A DNA stretch of 64,000 nt from Arcobacteraceae bacterium (GTDB lineage: Bacteria > Campylobacterota > Campylobacteria > Campylobacterales > Arcobacteraceae), in contig JALNYH010000007.1 in NCBI GenBank assembly GCA_023229945.1, forward strand, positions 14,360 to 78,359, in the 5' to 3' direction. Both the position numbers and the translations under genes were made by a program. A model generated the notes under the pieces. It was not told where the DNA came from. It did no database searches and was given only the letters and a program-made list of their open reading frames with translations. The stretch's first letter is position 1. Every line of letters starts with the position of its first letter. This document shows positions 26,206 to 34,902 of this stretch, one piece after another.

Positions 26206-27489
26206 ATGAAAACATTTTTTAAAGTATGGTTGCCTATTATTCTGGGAGTTGTGGTTGTTTTTTATATGACATCTAAGTTTATACAACCTCCAGTTGAAAA
26301 AAAATTAGTAATTGCAAGTGGTGGAGAAAAAGGTCATTATTATAAAATGGCTTTGGAATATAAAAAATTGCTAGAAAATGAAGGGGTAAAAGTAGAGATA
26401 CTTAAAACTGCTGGAAGTGAAGAAAATCTTAAACTTTTACTTGAAAAGAAAGTTGATATAGCATTTATTCAAAACGGAATAATCCACAATGGTAATAAAG
26501 AAAAACTTTTTTCTTTGGCAAATGTATTTTATGAGCCATTATGGTTTTTTTATCGTGATGATGGGTTTACTAGAAATTATGAAGTGGAATTTATCGGCTC
26601 AAAACTATCTCTAGGAATTGAAGGTAGTGGAACTAAGTTTTTATCTTCACTAGTGCTAAATCTCAATGGATTAAATGAAACTAATAGTGAGTTTTTGTAT
26701 TTATCTGCTGGAAAATCTAGAGATATGCTTGAACGAGGTGAGATTGATGGGATGTTTTTTATAGGACAAGCTGAGTCAAATATAGTGCGGTCACTTCTGG
26801 AAAATCCTAATATAAGACTTTTTTCATTTTCAAGAGCCCAAGCATATGCCAGAAATTTGCCGTTTTTGACATCACTTGATTTATATGAAGGTACTTTGGA
26901 TATGTATGCAAATCTTCCATATGATGATGTGACACTACTTGGTTCAACTGCTAGTTTGGTGACACATGAGGATGTGCCAAGTGAGTTGGTAAGGTTTTTT
27001 GTAAAACAGTTACCAAAAGTTCATGAAAGTAGTGGACTTTTTGAGCGTACAGGAGAGTTTCCATCTATTGCAAACTTAGATACACAAATCCATAATGAGG
27101 CATTTATGTATTTTACCTATGGAGATACTTGGCTTGAGATGATTTTTCCTTATTGGGTAGCATCCAATATAGATAGGTTAAAAATCCTTCTAATTCCACT
27201 TTTGACACTACTTTTCCCGCTTTTCAAAGGAGTCGTTCCACTTTATGTTTGGACAGTGCGGTCTAAAATCTATAAATGGTATGACAAAGTAAATGAGATT
27301 GATGATGAAATAGACAAAAAAACAAAAGATGAGCTAAAAGATATCATAGTGAAATTGGAAGATTTAAAAGTTGAAATCCAAAATCATACGAAAGTGCCAT
27401 TATCATATATGGGGGAGTATTATAATCTACTCTTACATATAGATTTAGTTATCAAAAAAGCTGAAAACCATCACGCTCTTGATGCGTGA
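26206..27489 (+). CDS. TAXI-family binding protein with two membrane anchors
   Basis: 427 residues. An N-terminal helix (about 8-26) anchors a periplasmic TAXI-type solute-binding domain: IASGGEKGHYYKMALEYKKLLE, LLLEKKVDIAFIQNG, GIEGSGTKFLSSLVL and GEIDGMFFI. A second helix (about 332-352) and a ~75-residue charged, probably coiled-coil cytoplasmic tail follow. TAXI proteins normally serve TRAP transporters, but no permease gene is near and the two-anchor layout is unlike a free transporter subunit. It may be a receptor or work with a distant permease. It is convergent with the DUF502 gene and their 3' ends overlap by 19 bases. Confidence 0.82.
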   Translation: MKTFFKVWLPIILGVVVVFYMTSKFIQPPVEKKLVIASGGEKGHYYKMALEYKKLLENEGVKVEILKTAGSEENLKLLLEKKVDIAFIQNGIIHNGNKEKLFSLANVFYEPLWFFYRDDGFTRNYEVEFIGSKLSLGIEGSGTKFLSSLVLNLNGLNETNSEFLYLSAGKSRDMLERGEIDGMFFIGQAESNIVRSLLENPNIRLFSFSRAQAYARNLPFLTSLDLYEGTLDMYANLPYDDVTLLGSTASLVTHEDVPSELVRFFVKQLPKVHESSGLFERTGEFPSIANLDTQIHNEAFMYFTYGDTWLEMIFPYWVASNIDRLKILLIPLLTLLFPLFKGVVPLYVWTVRSKIYKWYDKVNEIDDEIDKKTKDELKDIIVKLEDLKVEIQNHTKVPLSYMGEYYNLLLHIDLVIKKAENHHALDA

Positions 27490-28070
27490 TTTGCAATCTT
27501 TTGTGATATTTCTTCTTTTTTGACATAGTCTGCACCCATACTTACAATAAATGTAGATGCTTCTTCAATAGTTAGAGTTGTTGGAATAATAAGACTTCTT
27601 GATACAATAACGGTATATCCGCTTGTAGGATTTGGGGATGTTGGTACAAAAAGTACTAGTGTATCAGCGTGTTTATTTAGCACATAAGCTGGTACCCAAA
27701 CATTTTCTTTTGGATATTCTACCAAAACAACTTCTTTTTTTGAACCATCACCATTTTGCATAAATAGTTCGGTAATTTTTTTTGATACAGAATAAATAGT
27801 TCTTATAGCTGGAATTTTTTCTAGTGCATATTCAATCCATGAAAGTACAAAAAATTTACCTGATTTTTCTATAAAGTAGCCAAGAAGTACTAAAAAAGCT
27901 AGTGAAAATGAAATTATAAATGCTGTATATAAAGAACTATTGGTATAGCTTGATAAAAAATCAAATAATGACAAACTAAAGCTTTGAACCCAAATAACAA
28001 CTTGTACAACAACCAATAGTGGTACAACAGATAATGTACCAATGAGCAAAAATCTACCCCAATCTCTCAT
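27471..28070 (-). CDS. DUF502 membrane protein
   Basis: 199 residues. Two membrane helices (about 8-30 and 46-67), then a soluble domain with the DUF502 signatures IPAIRTIYSVSKKITELF, VVLVEYPKENVWVPAYV and FVPTSPNPTSGYTVIV. Function unknown; the family is widespread in bacteria and plants. It stands alone: its 3' end overlaps the TAXI-type gene and it is divergent from trpS, with an inverted 7-mer repeat in the shared upstream gap. Confidence 0.85.
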   Translation of the reverse strand: MRDWGRFLLIGTLSVVPLLVVVQVVIWVQSFSLSLFDFLSSYTNSSLYTAFIISFSLAFLVLLGYFIEKSGKFFVLSWIEYALEKIPAIRTIYSVSKKITELFMQNGDGSKKEVVLVEYPKENVWVPAYVLNKHADTLVLFVPTSPNPTSGYTVIVSRSLIIPTTLTIEEASTFIVSMGADYVKKEEISQKIANHASRA

Positions 28071-28131
28071 GGACTAACACTCCTGTATAACTATTTCTTT
28101 AATAAATTTTGGATATTATACCATAAAAATA

Positions 28132-28226
28132 GGTGATTAGTAATTAGTGGTTAGTAATTGGTATATTGAAAAGATTTTTTTTCTAGTACACTAATTCCAA
28201 ATATATCAATTACCAAATACACCAAT
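28132..28226. repeat. Inverted repeat with tandem 7-mer arms, upstream of trpS
   Basis: The left arm (28132-28167) reads GTGATTA, GTAATTA, GTGGTTA, GTAATTG. The right arm (28189-28226) gives related units on the other strand (GGTAATT, GGAATTA). The middle has an eight-T run. It fills the gap between divergent DUF502 and trpS and ends one base before the trpS ribosome-binding site, so a hairpin in the trpS leader is possible. Confidence 0.65.
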
Positions 28227-28238
28227 AAAGGATTTTTT

Positions 28239-29204
28239 GTGAGAATTTTATCTGGTATTCAGCCTTCAGGTACATTGCATATAGGTAACTACTTTGGGAT
28301 GATTAAAAAAATGGTTGAATCTCAAAATGATGGAGAGTTATTTGCATTTATTGCATCTTATCATGCTTTGACATCAGTAAAAGATAGTGATGCTTTAAAA
28401 ACAAATATTTTTGAAGCTGCGGTTAATTTCTTGAGTCTTGGGCTTGACCCAAATAAATCAACTTTTTGGGTTCAAAGTGATGTTCCTGAAGTGTTAGAGC
28501 TTTATTGGTTTTTGTCAAATCATACTGGAATGGGGTTACTTGAACGAGCTCATAGCTACAAAGATAAAGTTGCAAAAGGGATACTAGCAAATCATGGGCT
28601 TTTTTCTTATCCTATATTGATGGCTGCTGATATATTACTTTATGATAGCGATGTAGTGCCTGTGGGGAAAGACCAGATTCAACATATTGAAATGGCTAGA
28701 GATATTGCAAATAGTTTTAATATTTCATACAAAAAAGAGCTCTTAAAACTACCAATTTCAAAAGTAGATGATGATGTGGCTACGGTTTTGGGAACTGATG
28801 GTGCAAAAATGAGTAAAAGTTATGGAAATACTATAGATTTATTCGCAACTCCTAAGCAACTCAAAAAACAAGTAATGGGTATTGTAACAGATTCTACACC
28901 ACTTGAAGAGCCAAAAGATTATGCCAACTGTAATATTTACTCACTTAGTAAGCTTTTTATGAGTGAAGATGAACTGTCTCTTTTAAGAGATAAATATGCT
29001 ACACCAAATATGGGATATGGACATTTTAAACTTGATTTACTAGATGCGATTACAAGATATTTTGAGCCATATCAAGAAAAAAGAGACTATCTAATGAAAA
29101 ATCCTGATGAGGTAAGAGATATATTGAGTGATGGTGCAAAAAAAGCAAGAGTTATAGCAAAAGCTAAACTAGAAACTTTAAGAGGAGTTGTGGGACTTTC
29201 TTGA
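28239..29204 (+). CDS. trpS: Tryptophanyl-tRNA synthetase
   Basis: 321 residues from a GTG start preceded by AAAGGA. Class I synthetase signatures are clear: GIQPSGTLHIGNYFG (HIGH equivalent HIGN), LMAADILLYDSDVVPVGKDQIQH and GAKMSKSYGNT (KMSKS). It attaches tryptophan to tRNA-Trp, whose gene lies at 51.1 kb. Length is normal. The gene is flanked by repeat elements on both sides: a 7-mer inverted repeat covers its leader, and core-bearing copy B starts at the base after its stop codon. Confidence 0.96.
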   Translation: MRILSGIQPSGTLHIGNYFGMIKKMVESQNDGELFAFIASYHALTSVKDSDALKTNIFEAAVNFLSLGLDPNKSTFWVQSDVPEVLELYWFLSNHTGMGLLERAHSYKDKVAKGILANHGLFSYPILMAADILLYDSDVVPVGKDQIQHIEMARDIANSFNISYKKELLKLPISKVDDDVATVLGTDGAKMSKSYGNTIDLFATPKQLKKQVMGIVTDSTPLEEPKDYANCNIYSLSKLFMSEDELSLLRDKYATPNMGYGHFKLDLLDAITRYFEPYQEKRDYLMKNPDEVRDILSDGAKKARVIAKAKLETLRGVVGLS

Positions 29205-29310
29205 ATTAATAACTAATAATGAATAATTTAGGAATTCGCTTCGCTCATATTTTTTTAATGTGACGAAGTCACACTATAGTTATTAATTGTTAATTATTAA
29301 TTGTTAGTTA
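29205..29310. repeat. Dispersed inverted-repeat element, copy B
   Basis: It starts directly after the trpS stop. The left arm is 29205-29228. The core has ATTCGCTTCGCTCAT (29234-29248) and GTGACGAAGTCAC (29260-29272). The right arm (29281-29310) reads ATTGTTA and ATTATTA units and contains the stop codon of the convergent channel gene. Same orientation as copy C. Confidence 0.82.
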
Positions 29311-29919
29311 AAGTCTTGGTAGTTGCCATTTTTGCTTATATGCAACTATCCTCATAGTCAAAAACACTCCAAAAACTATAAGTGTTGTTAAGCTATTTAA
29401 AAGCTCTAAATGATATAAGATAAACATACAAAGAGATATAAGTATAGCAATAGTTCCATAAAACTCTTTTTTTAGGATAAATGGGATTTGATTTAGTAAA
29501 ATATCTCTTATTATTCCACCGCCAAGAGCTGTTACAAATCCAAGTATTATGACACCAAAAAGATTAAACCCAGATTCCAATCCAACAAACGAGCCAGTAA
29601 TAGAAAATGCACAAAGTCCTATGCTATCAAATATTATAAACAAGAATTTATTGCTTATTTGATGTTCTTCTTGGAGATGGAGTTTGAGTAAAATTGCAAT
29701 TATAATAGCACTAATAACTGTAATACTAGGATAATAATTGATAAAAGCAAAAGGTGTTCTATCTGCTAATAAATCTCTTATGATTCCACCACCAAGAGCT
29801 GTAAGGGCTGATAATATCAAAATACCAAGAATATCTAATTTCTTATGATAAGCAATCAATAATCCACTAATTGCAAATGATGCAATTCCGATAATATCTG
29901 ATACTATTAATAAATTCAT
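29308..29919 (-). CDS. TRIC/UPF0126 family membrane channel
   Basis: 203 residues and about seven membrane helices arranged as two homologous halves. Each half has the family hallmark GGGIIRDLL (LTALGGGIIRDLLADRTPF and VTALGGGIIRDILLNQIPF). Relatives are bacterial trimeric intracellular cation channels, also annotated YicG/YadS; some pass glycine or monovalent cations. Its start overlaps the purN stop by four bases (ATGA), so it is translated from the purN transcript, without an obvious functional link. Its stop codon lies inside repeat copy B. Confidence 0.88.
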   Translation of the reverse strand: MNLLIVSDIIGIASFAISGLLIAYHKKLDILGILILSALTALGGGIIRDLLADRTPFAFINYYPSITVISAIIIAILLKLHLQEEHQISNKFLFIIFDSIGLCAFSITGSFVGLESGFNLFGVIILGFVTALGGGIIRDILLNQIPFILKKEFYGTIAILISLCMFILYHLELLNSLTTLIVFGVFLTMRIVAYKQKWQLPRL

Positions 29920-30488
29920 TTTAAATTTCCTAATACCTCTATAATTGCTTCTTTTTCAAGTAGTTTGATATTATATTCAAGTTTATCTTCATTCCACGAA
30001 GAATCAATATTGATAGATTTTTGGAGAATTACCTCTCCTTCATCATAATGATTGTTTACAAAATGAATAGTCACACCACTATATTTTTCTTTGTTTGCCA
30101 AAACAGCTTCATGCACAAATCTACCATACATCCCAACTCCACCATATTTTGGAAGTAGGGCTGGGTGGGAATTGATGATTTTATTTGAAAAACTATCTAC
30201 TATTTCATGACCTATTTTTTTCATATATCCAGCTAACAACACAAAATCAACTTTGTACTGTAGCAGTGTATCTTTTATTTTTTCATCCAAATTTATATCT
30301 GGATAAAGTTTTGAGTTGATTATGATACAAGGAATATTAGCTTTATTGGCTTTGTTTATAATATTTGCATTTGAATTATTGGTTATCACTAAGGCTAAGT
30401 TTATATTAGGTAGTAAATTTTGTTGTTTAGATTCAATTATATAATCAAATGCACTACCATTATGCGATGCTAAAATTGCTAAATTCAT
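29916..30488 (-). CDS. purN: Phosphoribosylglycinamide formyltransferase
   Basis: 190 residues from ATG 30488 with AGGGA upstream; an in-frame TTG one codon earlier is less likely. The N-terminal LAILASHNGSAFDYII replaces the usual SGxGSN loop with SHNGS, and the catalytic core NSHPALLPKYGGVGMYG...VHEAV with GVTIHFVNNHYDEGEVI holds the Asn-His-Asp set. It transfers the formyl group of 10-formyltetrahydrofolate to GAR, step three of purine synthesis. It leads a two-gene operon with the TRIC-type channel. Another purine gene, purE, is at the right edge of the window. Confidence 0.9.
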   Translation of the reverse strand: MNLAILASHNGSAFDYIIESKQQNLLPNINLALVITNNSNANIINKANKANIPCIIINSKLYPDINLDEKIKDTLLQYKVDFVLLAGYMKKIGHEIVDSFSNKIINSHPALLPKYGGVGMYGRFVHEAVLANKEKYSGVTIHFVNNHYDEGEVILQKSINIDSSWNEDKLEYNIKLLEKEAIIEVLGNLK

Positions 30489-30619
30489 CAAGTCCCTTAT
30501 TTTTTTTGTATTGTATCATAAGTGGAATTAATACATATTTTATCTTGTAACCATAAAGTAATAGTTTTGCTTAATAATTCTAGTCTAAAACTTCAAATAA
30601 TCTGACAATAAGGGAAATA

Positions 30620-33100
30620 ATGTTTGTTTTTAAAAGTGTAAAAAGTAAATTAAATTTTATAAGTGCTTTGGCTATGGTTGGATTTATAATTATAATTATA
30701 TTGCAAATGAAAATGAATTCAAAGACCAATGAATTAAATAATTTGATTAATATAAACAATGAAATATCTCAAGATATAATAGGTTTAGAAAATATAGCAA
30801 TGAATATCAAAAATCAAGAGAATTTTATAAAACTTTATGATGAAATATCGATAAAAATAGGAAATCTAGATAAATCTCTAAAATCTGAAGGTATTGCTAT
30901 CAATGTAGAAGAGAATTTATTGAATCATCTTTTGATATTGAAAGATATTTTTCTAAAAATCAATCAAATAGCTATAGAAAATGACAAATTAATAGAGCTT
31001 ATGTATGAAAAAAAGAATTTTGTTTTGGAAACTTTTGAAAAGAAGTATGATTATAAAGTTTTACAGTATTTAAGAACAATTGAGTTAATGGAAAAAGATT
31101 TTTTTATATTTAATAGTGTTGATTTGGATAAGATTAAAGTGGAAATGATGAGAACTAGTAGAGCTATTAGAGATTCTGATTCACTTCAAGGTGATATTGA
31201 AGCTCAAAATGAACTAATTAAGCTAATTAGAGAGTATGCAAATCTTTTTTCAGTAGTTGTAGACAACACACAAAGTATAGGATTATACGATAAGTCTGGA
31301 TTGATAAAAGAGTTGATTGATTCAAGTGATATACTCAAAGTCAATTCTCAAAAGTTTCATACTACTTTATTAGATAATGTATCTTCAAGTAATTCAAATA
31401 CTTTTAATATAATTTTAGTGTTTTCAATATTGATTATTGCTGGGGTTTTTATAGCTGTATGGTATATTTCAAAAGGAATTACATCTAGTTTAAAAAATTT
31501 AAATTTAGGGCTTAATGGCTTTTTTGAGTATATCAATAATAAAACAAAAACAGTAAACCAAGTAGAGATATTAACTCAAGATGAAGTTGGTGAAATGTCA
31601 AATAATGTAAATCAAAATATAGAAAAAAGTGTAGCTTTATTTAATCACAATTACGAGGTATTGCAAGAGGCAAATGACATATTACAAAAAGTTGCAAATG
31701 GATTTTATGGGTACAAAATTCCTCATCACAACAATGTATCCCCTGAAGTAAAAGAGCTAATTATTAATGTAAATAAGATGTTAGATGAGACAAAAGCAAA
31801 GTTTGATATTTTGAATGTGGCACTTGAGGCATATGGAAGTTATGATTTTGAGCATATTATCCCAAAAGAGAATGAAAAAGGGCTTTATGGGGATTTTGGT
31901 ACTTTGGTCGCAAGTACTAAGCTAATAGGAAATAATATATCAGAGTTTTTGGCAATGATTATGAATACAGGAGATTTACTAAAAGATGATACAGATATTT
32001 TGAATCAAAATGCACTATCTCTTTCAAATGCTTCCAATTTACAAGCAACAAGCTTAGAAGAAACAGCAGCTGCACTAGAAGAAATTACAGCTAATATTAC
32101 ATCAAATACTCATAATGCAAAGAAAATGGGTAATTTTGCAAAAGAGCTTTCTGTGTCATCAAAACATGGTAGTCAATTGGCTCAAAAAACATCTAGTTCT
32201 ATGGATGAGATAAGCTCTCAAGTAGAAGTTATTAATGACGCTGTAGATATGATTGACCAAATTGCATTTCAAACAAATATTTTATCTCTTAATGCGGCAG
32301 TTGAAGCAGCCACTGCAGGTGAAGCTGGCAAAGGATTTGCCGTTGTTGCTGCAGAGGTGCGGAATCTAGCTTCAAGAAGCTCTGAAGCTGCAAAAGAGAT
32401 AAAACATATTGTATCTCTAGCTTTAGAAAAAGCACATGAAGGTAAGCTTATAGCTAATGAAATGAATAAAGGTTATGAGCTATTAAGCAATCAAATCAAT
32501 GAAACTTTACAAATTGTTGATGATGTATCACAAGCTAGTGTTGAGCAGTTAGCTGGGATTGAACAAATCAATAATGCAGTAACAATTCTAGATAAAAATA
32601 CTCAAATAAATGCTGGAAGTTCAATGTATATAGGTGAGCTTTCTACAAAAATTTCAAACCTAGCAAATCAACTTGTAAATGCAGCATCAAGGGCTAAATA
32701 TAAAGTTGAAGCAAGAGAACAAGTGTGTGATATAGATTTGGTTTATAAAACAGCAACATTAAAAAATGACCATATATTATTCAAAAGCTCAAATTTTAAT
32801 AAAGTTGGTACTTATTCAAGTTGGCAAGTTACTGATTGTCAAAGTTGTGATATGGGAAAATGGATGATTGAGTCTGAATCACAAGGTTTAGAGTTTACTA
32901 AATCTAAAGAATGGATTGCCTTAAAAGAGATACATAGTGATGTACATAAGTTTGTACAAAAGTATATTGATTTAAATCATCAAAGGGCTACTAATAATGA
33001 TTTGAGGGATTGTTCTGAGGTTATAGAAATAAAAACAATAGCTTTATTTGATAAATTAAATGAAATTAAAGCTATAAATTGTAGAAATTTAAAGGAATAA
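30620..33100 (+). CDS. Methyl-accepting chemotaxis protein with a zinc-binding CZB domain
   Basis: 826 residues. Membrane helices at about 12-30 and 264-286 flank a ~230-residue helical periplasmic domain rich in Asn, Lys and Glu. A HAMP-like segment, a long connector and the signalling tip (IDQIAFQTNILSLNAAVEAA, GEAGKGFAVVAAEVRNLA) follow. The C-terminal CZB domain keeps its ligands: His in KNDHILFK, Cys in CDMGKWM, and two His in IHSDVHKFV. CZB domains bind zinc and respond to zinc or hypochlorous acid. The next gene, an EAL-CBS-GGDEF protein, starts two bases after the stop, which links this receptor to c-di-GMP. Confidence 0.92.
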   Translation: MFVFKSVKSKLNFISALAMVGFIIIIILQMKMNSKTNELNNLININNEISQDIIGLENIAMNIKNQENFIKLYDEISIKIGNLDKSLKSEGIAINVEENLLNHLLILKDIFLKINQIAIENDKLIELMYEKKNFVLETFEKKYDYKVLQYLRTIELMEKDFFIFNSVDLDKIKVEMMRTSRAIRDSDSLQGDIEAQNELIKLIREYANLFSVVVDNTQSIGLYDKSGLIKELIDSSDILKVNSQKFHTTLLDNVSSSNSNTFNIILVFSILIIAGVFIAVWYISKGITSSLKNLNLGLNGFFEYINNKTKTVNQVEILTQDEVGEMSNNVNQNIEKSVALFNHNYEVLQEANDILQKVANGFYGYKIPHHNNVSPEVKELIINVNKMLDETKAKFDILNVALEAYGSYDFEHIIPKENEKGLYGDFGTLVASTKLIGNNISEFLAMIMNTGDLLKDDTDILNQNALSLSNASNLQATSLEETAAALEEITANITSNTHNAKKMGNFAKELSVSSKHGSQLAQKTSSSMDEISSQVEVINDAVDMIDQIAFQTNILSLNAAVEAATAGEAGKGFAVVAAEVRNLASRSSEAAKEIKHIVSLALEKAHEGKLIANEMNKGYELLSNQINETLQIVDDVSQASVEQLAGIEQINNAVTILDKNTQINAGSSMYIGELSTKISNLANQLVNAASRAKYKVEAREQVCDIDLVYKTATLKNDHILFKSSNFNKVGTYSSWQVTDCQSCDMGKWMIESESQGLEFTKSKEWIALKEIHSDVHKFVQKYIDLNHQRATNNDLRDCSEVIEIKTIALFDKLNEIKAINCRNLKE

Positions 33101-33102
33101 AA

Positions 33103-34851
33103 ATGTTGCCTAATAGATGGGAAAAAGCTCTTAAAGAACTTGATTTCGCATTTCAACCAATTGTTGGTATTACTAATGGGAAACTTGTAGCCGTAGAAGC
33201 ATTGCTTAGAAATACAAAAGAGGCTGGGTTTTTATCTATTTTTAATTGTTTTGATGAGGCATTTGCTGATGGAGTGCTATATCAATTTGACTTAAAATTA
33301 AGATTAAAAGCTTTAGAAAAGTTTTCACAATTAGAAATAGATAATATTCAGCTATTTTATAATTTAGATAATAGATTACTTTATATGCCAGATTATAAAA
33401 CTGGTAATACAAAAAAACTTCTTGATAAACTTAATCTTAGTAAAAAAACATTATGTTTTGAAATGAGTGAAAAGGGGACATTAAAAGATCCAAACTCTAT
33501 TACCAATATGGTTAATATGTACAAACAAGAGGGATTTGATATAGCTATTGATGACTTTGGTACAGGAATTTCAGGATTGAAACTGTTGTATTATAGTGAG
33601 CCAAATTATATCAAAATTGATAGATTTTTTATTCAAAACATAGAACGAGATTCTAAAAAAAGACATTTTTGTTCATCTATTGTTAAAATGGCACATACTA
33701 TGGGAATTCGAGTCATTGCTGAGGGTGTAGAGACTATTCCAGAGTATTATACTTGCAAAGATATAGGTGCAGATTTAATCCAAGGATATATGATACAAAA
33801 ACCCAAAACTGATATATCTAAAATCAAACTAACATATAGCTCAATCAAAGAATTATATATAGAAGACAAAAGGAAAAGTGAACAAAACCTCATAGATAAA
33901 GATAAAATTGAATTTATTGAGCCTCTTCAAGACAATAGTTCCTTACATGCATTATTTACATATTTTAAAACTCACCAGAAAAATACCTTTGTACCTATCA
34001 TTGATAAATTTAACCATTTAGTTGGAGTTGTAGAAGAAAGAGATATCAAAAATATATCTTATTCACAGTATGGGCTTTCTCTAGCTCAAAATACATCTTT
34101 TAGCTCGAAACTTGGAAATTTTGTAAAAAATTATTGTGCGGCAGAGGTTAGTTGGGGTATTGATAAAGTATTGGAGCTTTATAATATCAATGAAAGTCAA
34201 GTTAATAATGGAATATTTCTCACCCAAAATGGGAAATATTACGGATTTGTAGGGGTACATAATCTTTTACTTTTATCATATAAAAGAAACCTAGAGATTG
34301 CAAAGGATCAAAATCCACTTACAAAATTACCAGGCAATAAAAAAATTGATGAATATATAAATAGTGTTTTAAATCATCAAAACGATGAAATATATTATTT
34401 TGTTTATTATGACTTTAATGATTTCAAACCTTTCAATGATATTTATGGTTTTCGTCAAGGGGATAGGGCAATATTACTTTTTGCAGATTTATTAAGTAAA
34501 TTATCAAAAGATATTTTTGTAGGACATATTGGTGGGGATGATTTCTTCTTAGGGTTTTCTCATGAATCATATGAAAAAGTTTATAAAATAGTTTATGATA
34601 TACAAAGAAGCTTTGAGAATTCGGCTAAAACACTTTATAACAAAGAAGATTTAGAAAATAAGTGTATTATGGCAAAAGATAGATTTGGAATTTTGAGAAA
34701 ATTTGAACTTCTTAGTGTAAGTGCTGCAATACTTGAAGTACATTCTAATGTAAACAATAATTTTGATGAGGTTTTGGGGAAATTGAAAAAAAGTTCAAAA
34801 CTTAGTTGTAGTCCAGTTGGAAGTTCGTTGTGTAAGGTAAAGTTAATTTAA
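33103..34851 (+). CDS. EAL-CBS-GGDEF cyclic di-GMP protein
   Basis: 582 residues. The EAL domain (about 10-245) has the catalytic residues: VEALLR (E32), NLDN (87-90), E120, DDFGTG (150-155), K171 and EGVE (207-210), so phosphodiesterase activity is likely. A CBS pair (about 275-395) forms the middle. The GGDEF domain (about 400-575) has NPLTKLPGN and FKPFNDIYG but an altered active loop GGDDF (477-481) and no RxxD inhibitory site. That suggests a weak or regulatory cyclase. It directly follows the CZB chemoreceptor with a two-base gap and no room for a promoter. It probably links chemosensing to biofilm or motility decisions. Confidence 0.88.
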   Translation: MLPNRWEKALKELDFAFQPIVGITNGKLVAVEALLRNTKEAGFLSIFNCFDEAFADGVLYQFDLKLRLKALEKFSQLEIDNIQLFYNLDNRLLYMPDYKTGNTKKLLDKLNLSKKTLCFEMSEKGTLKDPNSITNMVNMYKQEGFDIAIDDFGTGISGLKLLYYSEPNYIKIDRFFIQNIERDSKKRHFCSSIVKMAHTMGIRVIAEGVETIPEYYTCKDIGADLIQGYMIQKPKTDISKIKLTYSSIKELYIEDKRKSEQNLIDKDKIEFIEPLQDNSSLHALFTYFKTHQKNTFVPIIDKFNHLVGVVEERDIKNISYSQYGLSLAQNTSFSSKLGNFVKNYCAAEVSWGIDKVLELYNINESQVNNGIFLTQNGKYYGFVGVHNLLLLSYKRNLEIAKDQNPLTKLPGNKKIDEYINSVLNHQNDEIYYFVYYDFNDFKPFNDIYGFRQGDRAILLFADLLSKLSKDIFVGHIGGDDFFLGFSHESYEKVYKIVYDIQRSFENSAKTLYNKEDLENKCIMAKDRFGILRKFELLSVSAAILEVHSNVNNNFDEVLGKLKKSSKLSCSPVGSSLCKVKLI

Positions 34852-34870
34852 AAGAGAGTTTTAGAATATC

Positions 34871-34894
34871 TAAAAGCCCCCTTGGGGACTTTTA
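34871..34894. terminator. Hairpin between the EAL-CBS-GGDEF gene and convergent glnA
   Basis: TAAAAG and CTTTTA arms (from 34871 and up to 34894) plus inner C-G pairs form a stem with one C-A mismatch and a 4-base loop. T residues follow within TTTTAAAACTTTT, so it may serve both genes. Confidence 0.7.
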
Positions 34895-34902
34895 AAACTT
34901 TT

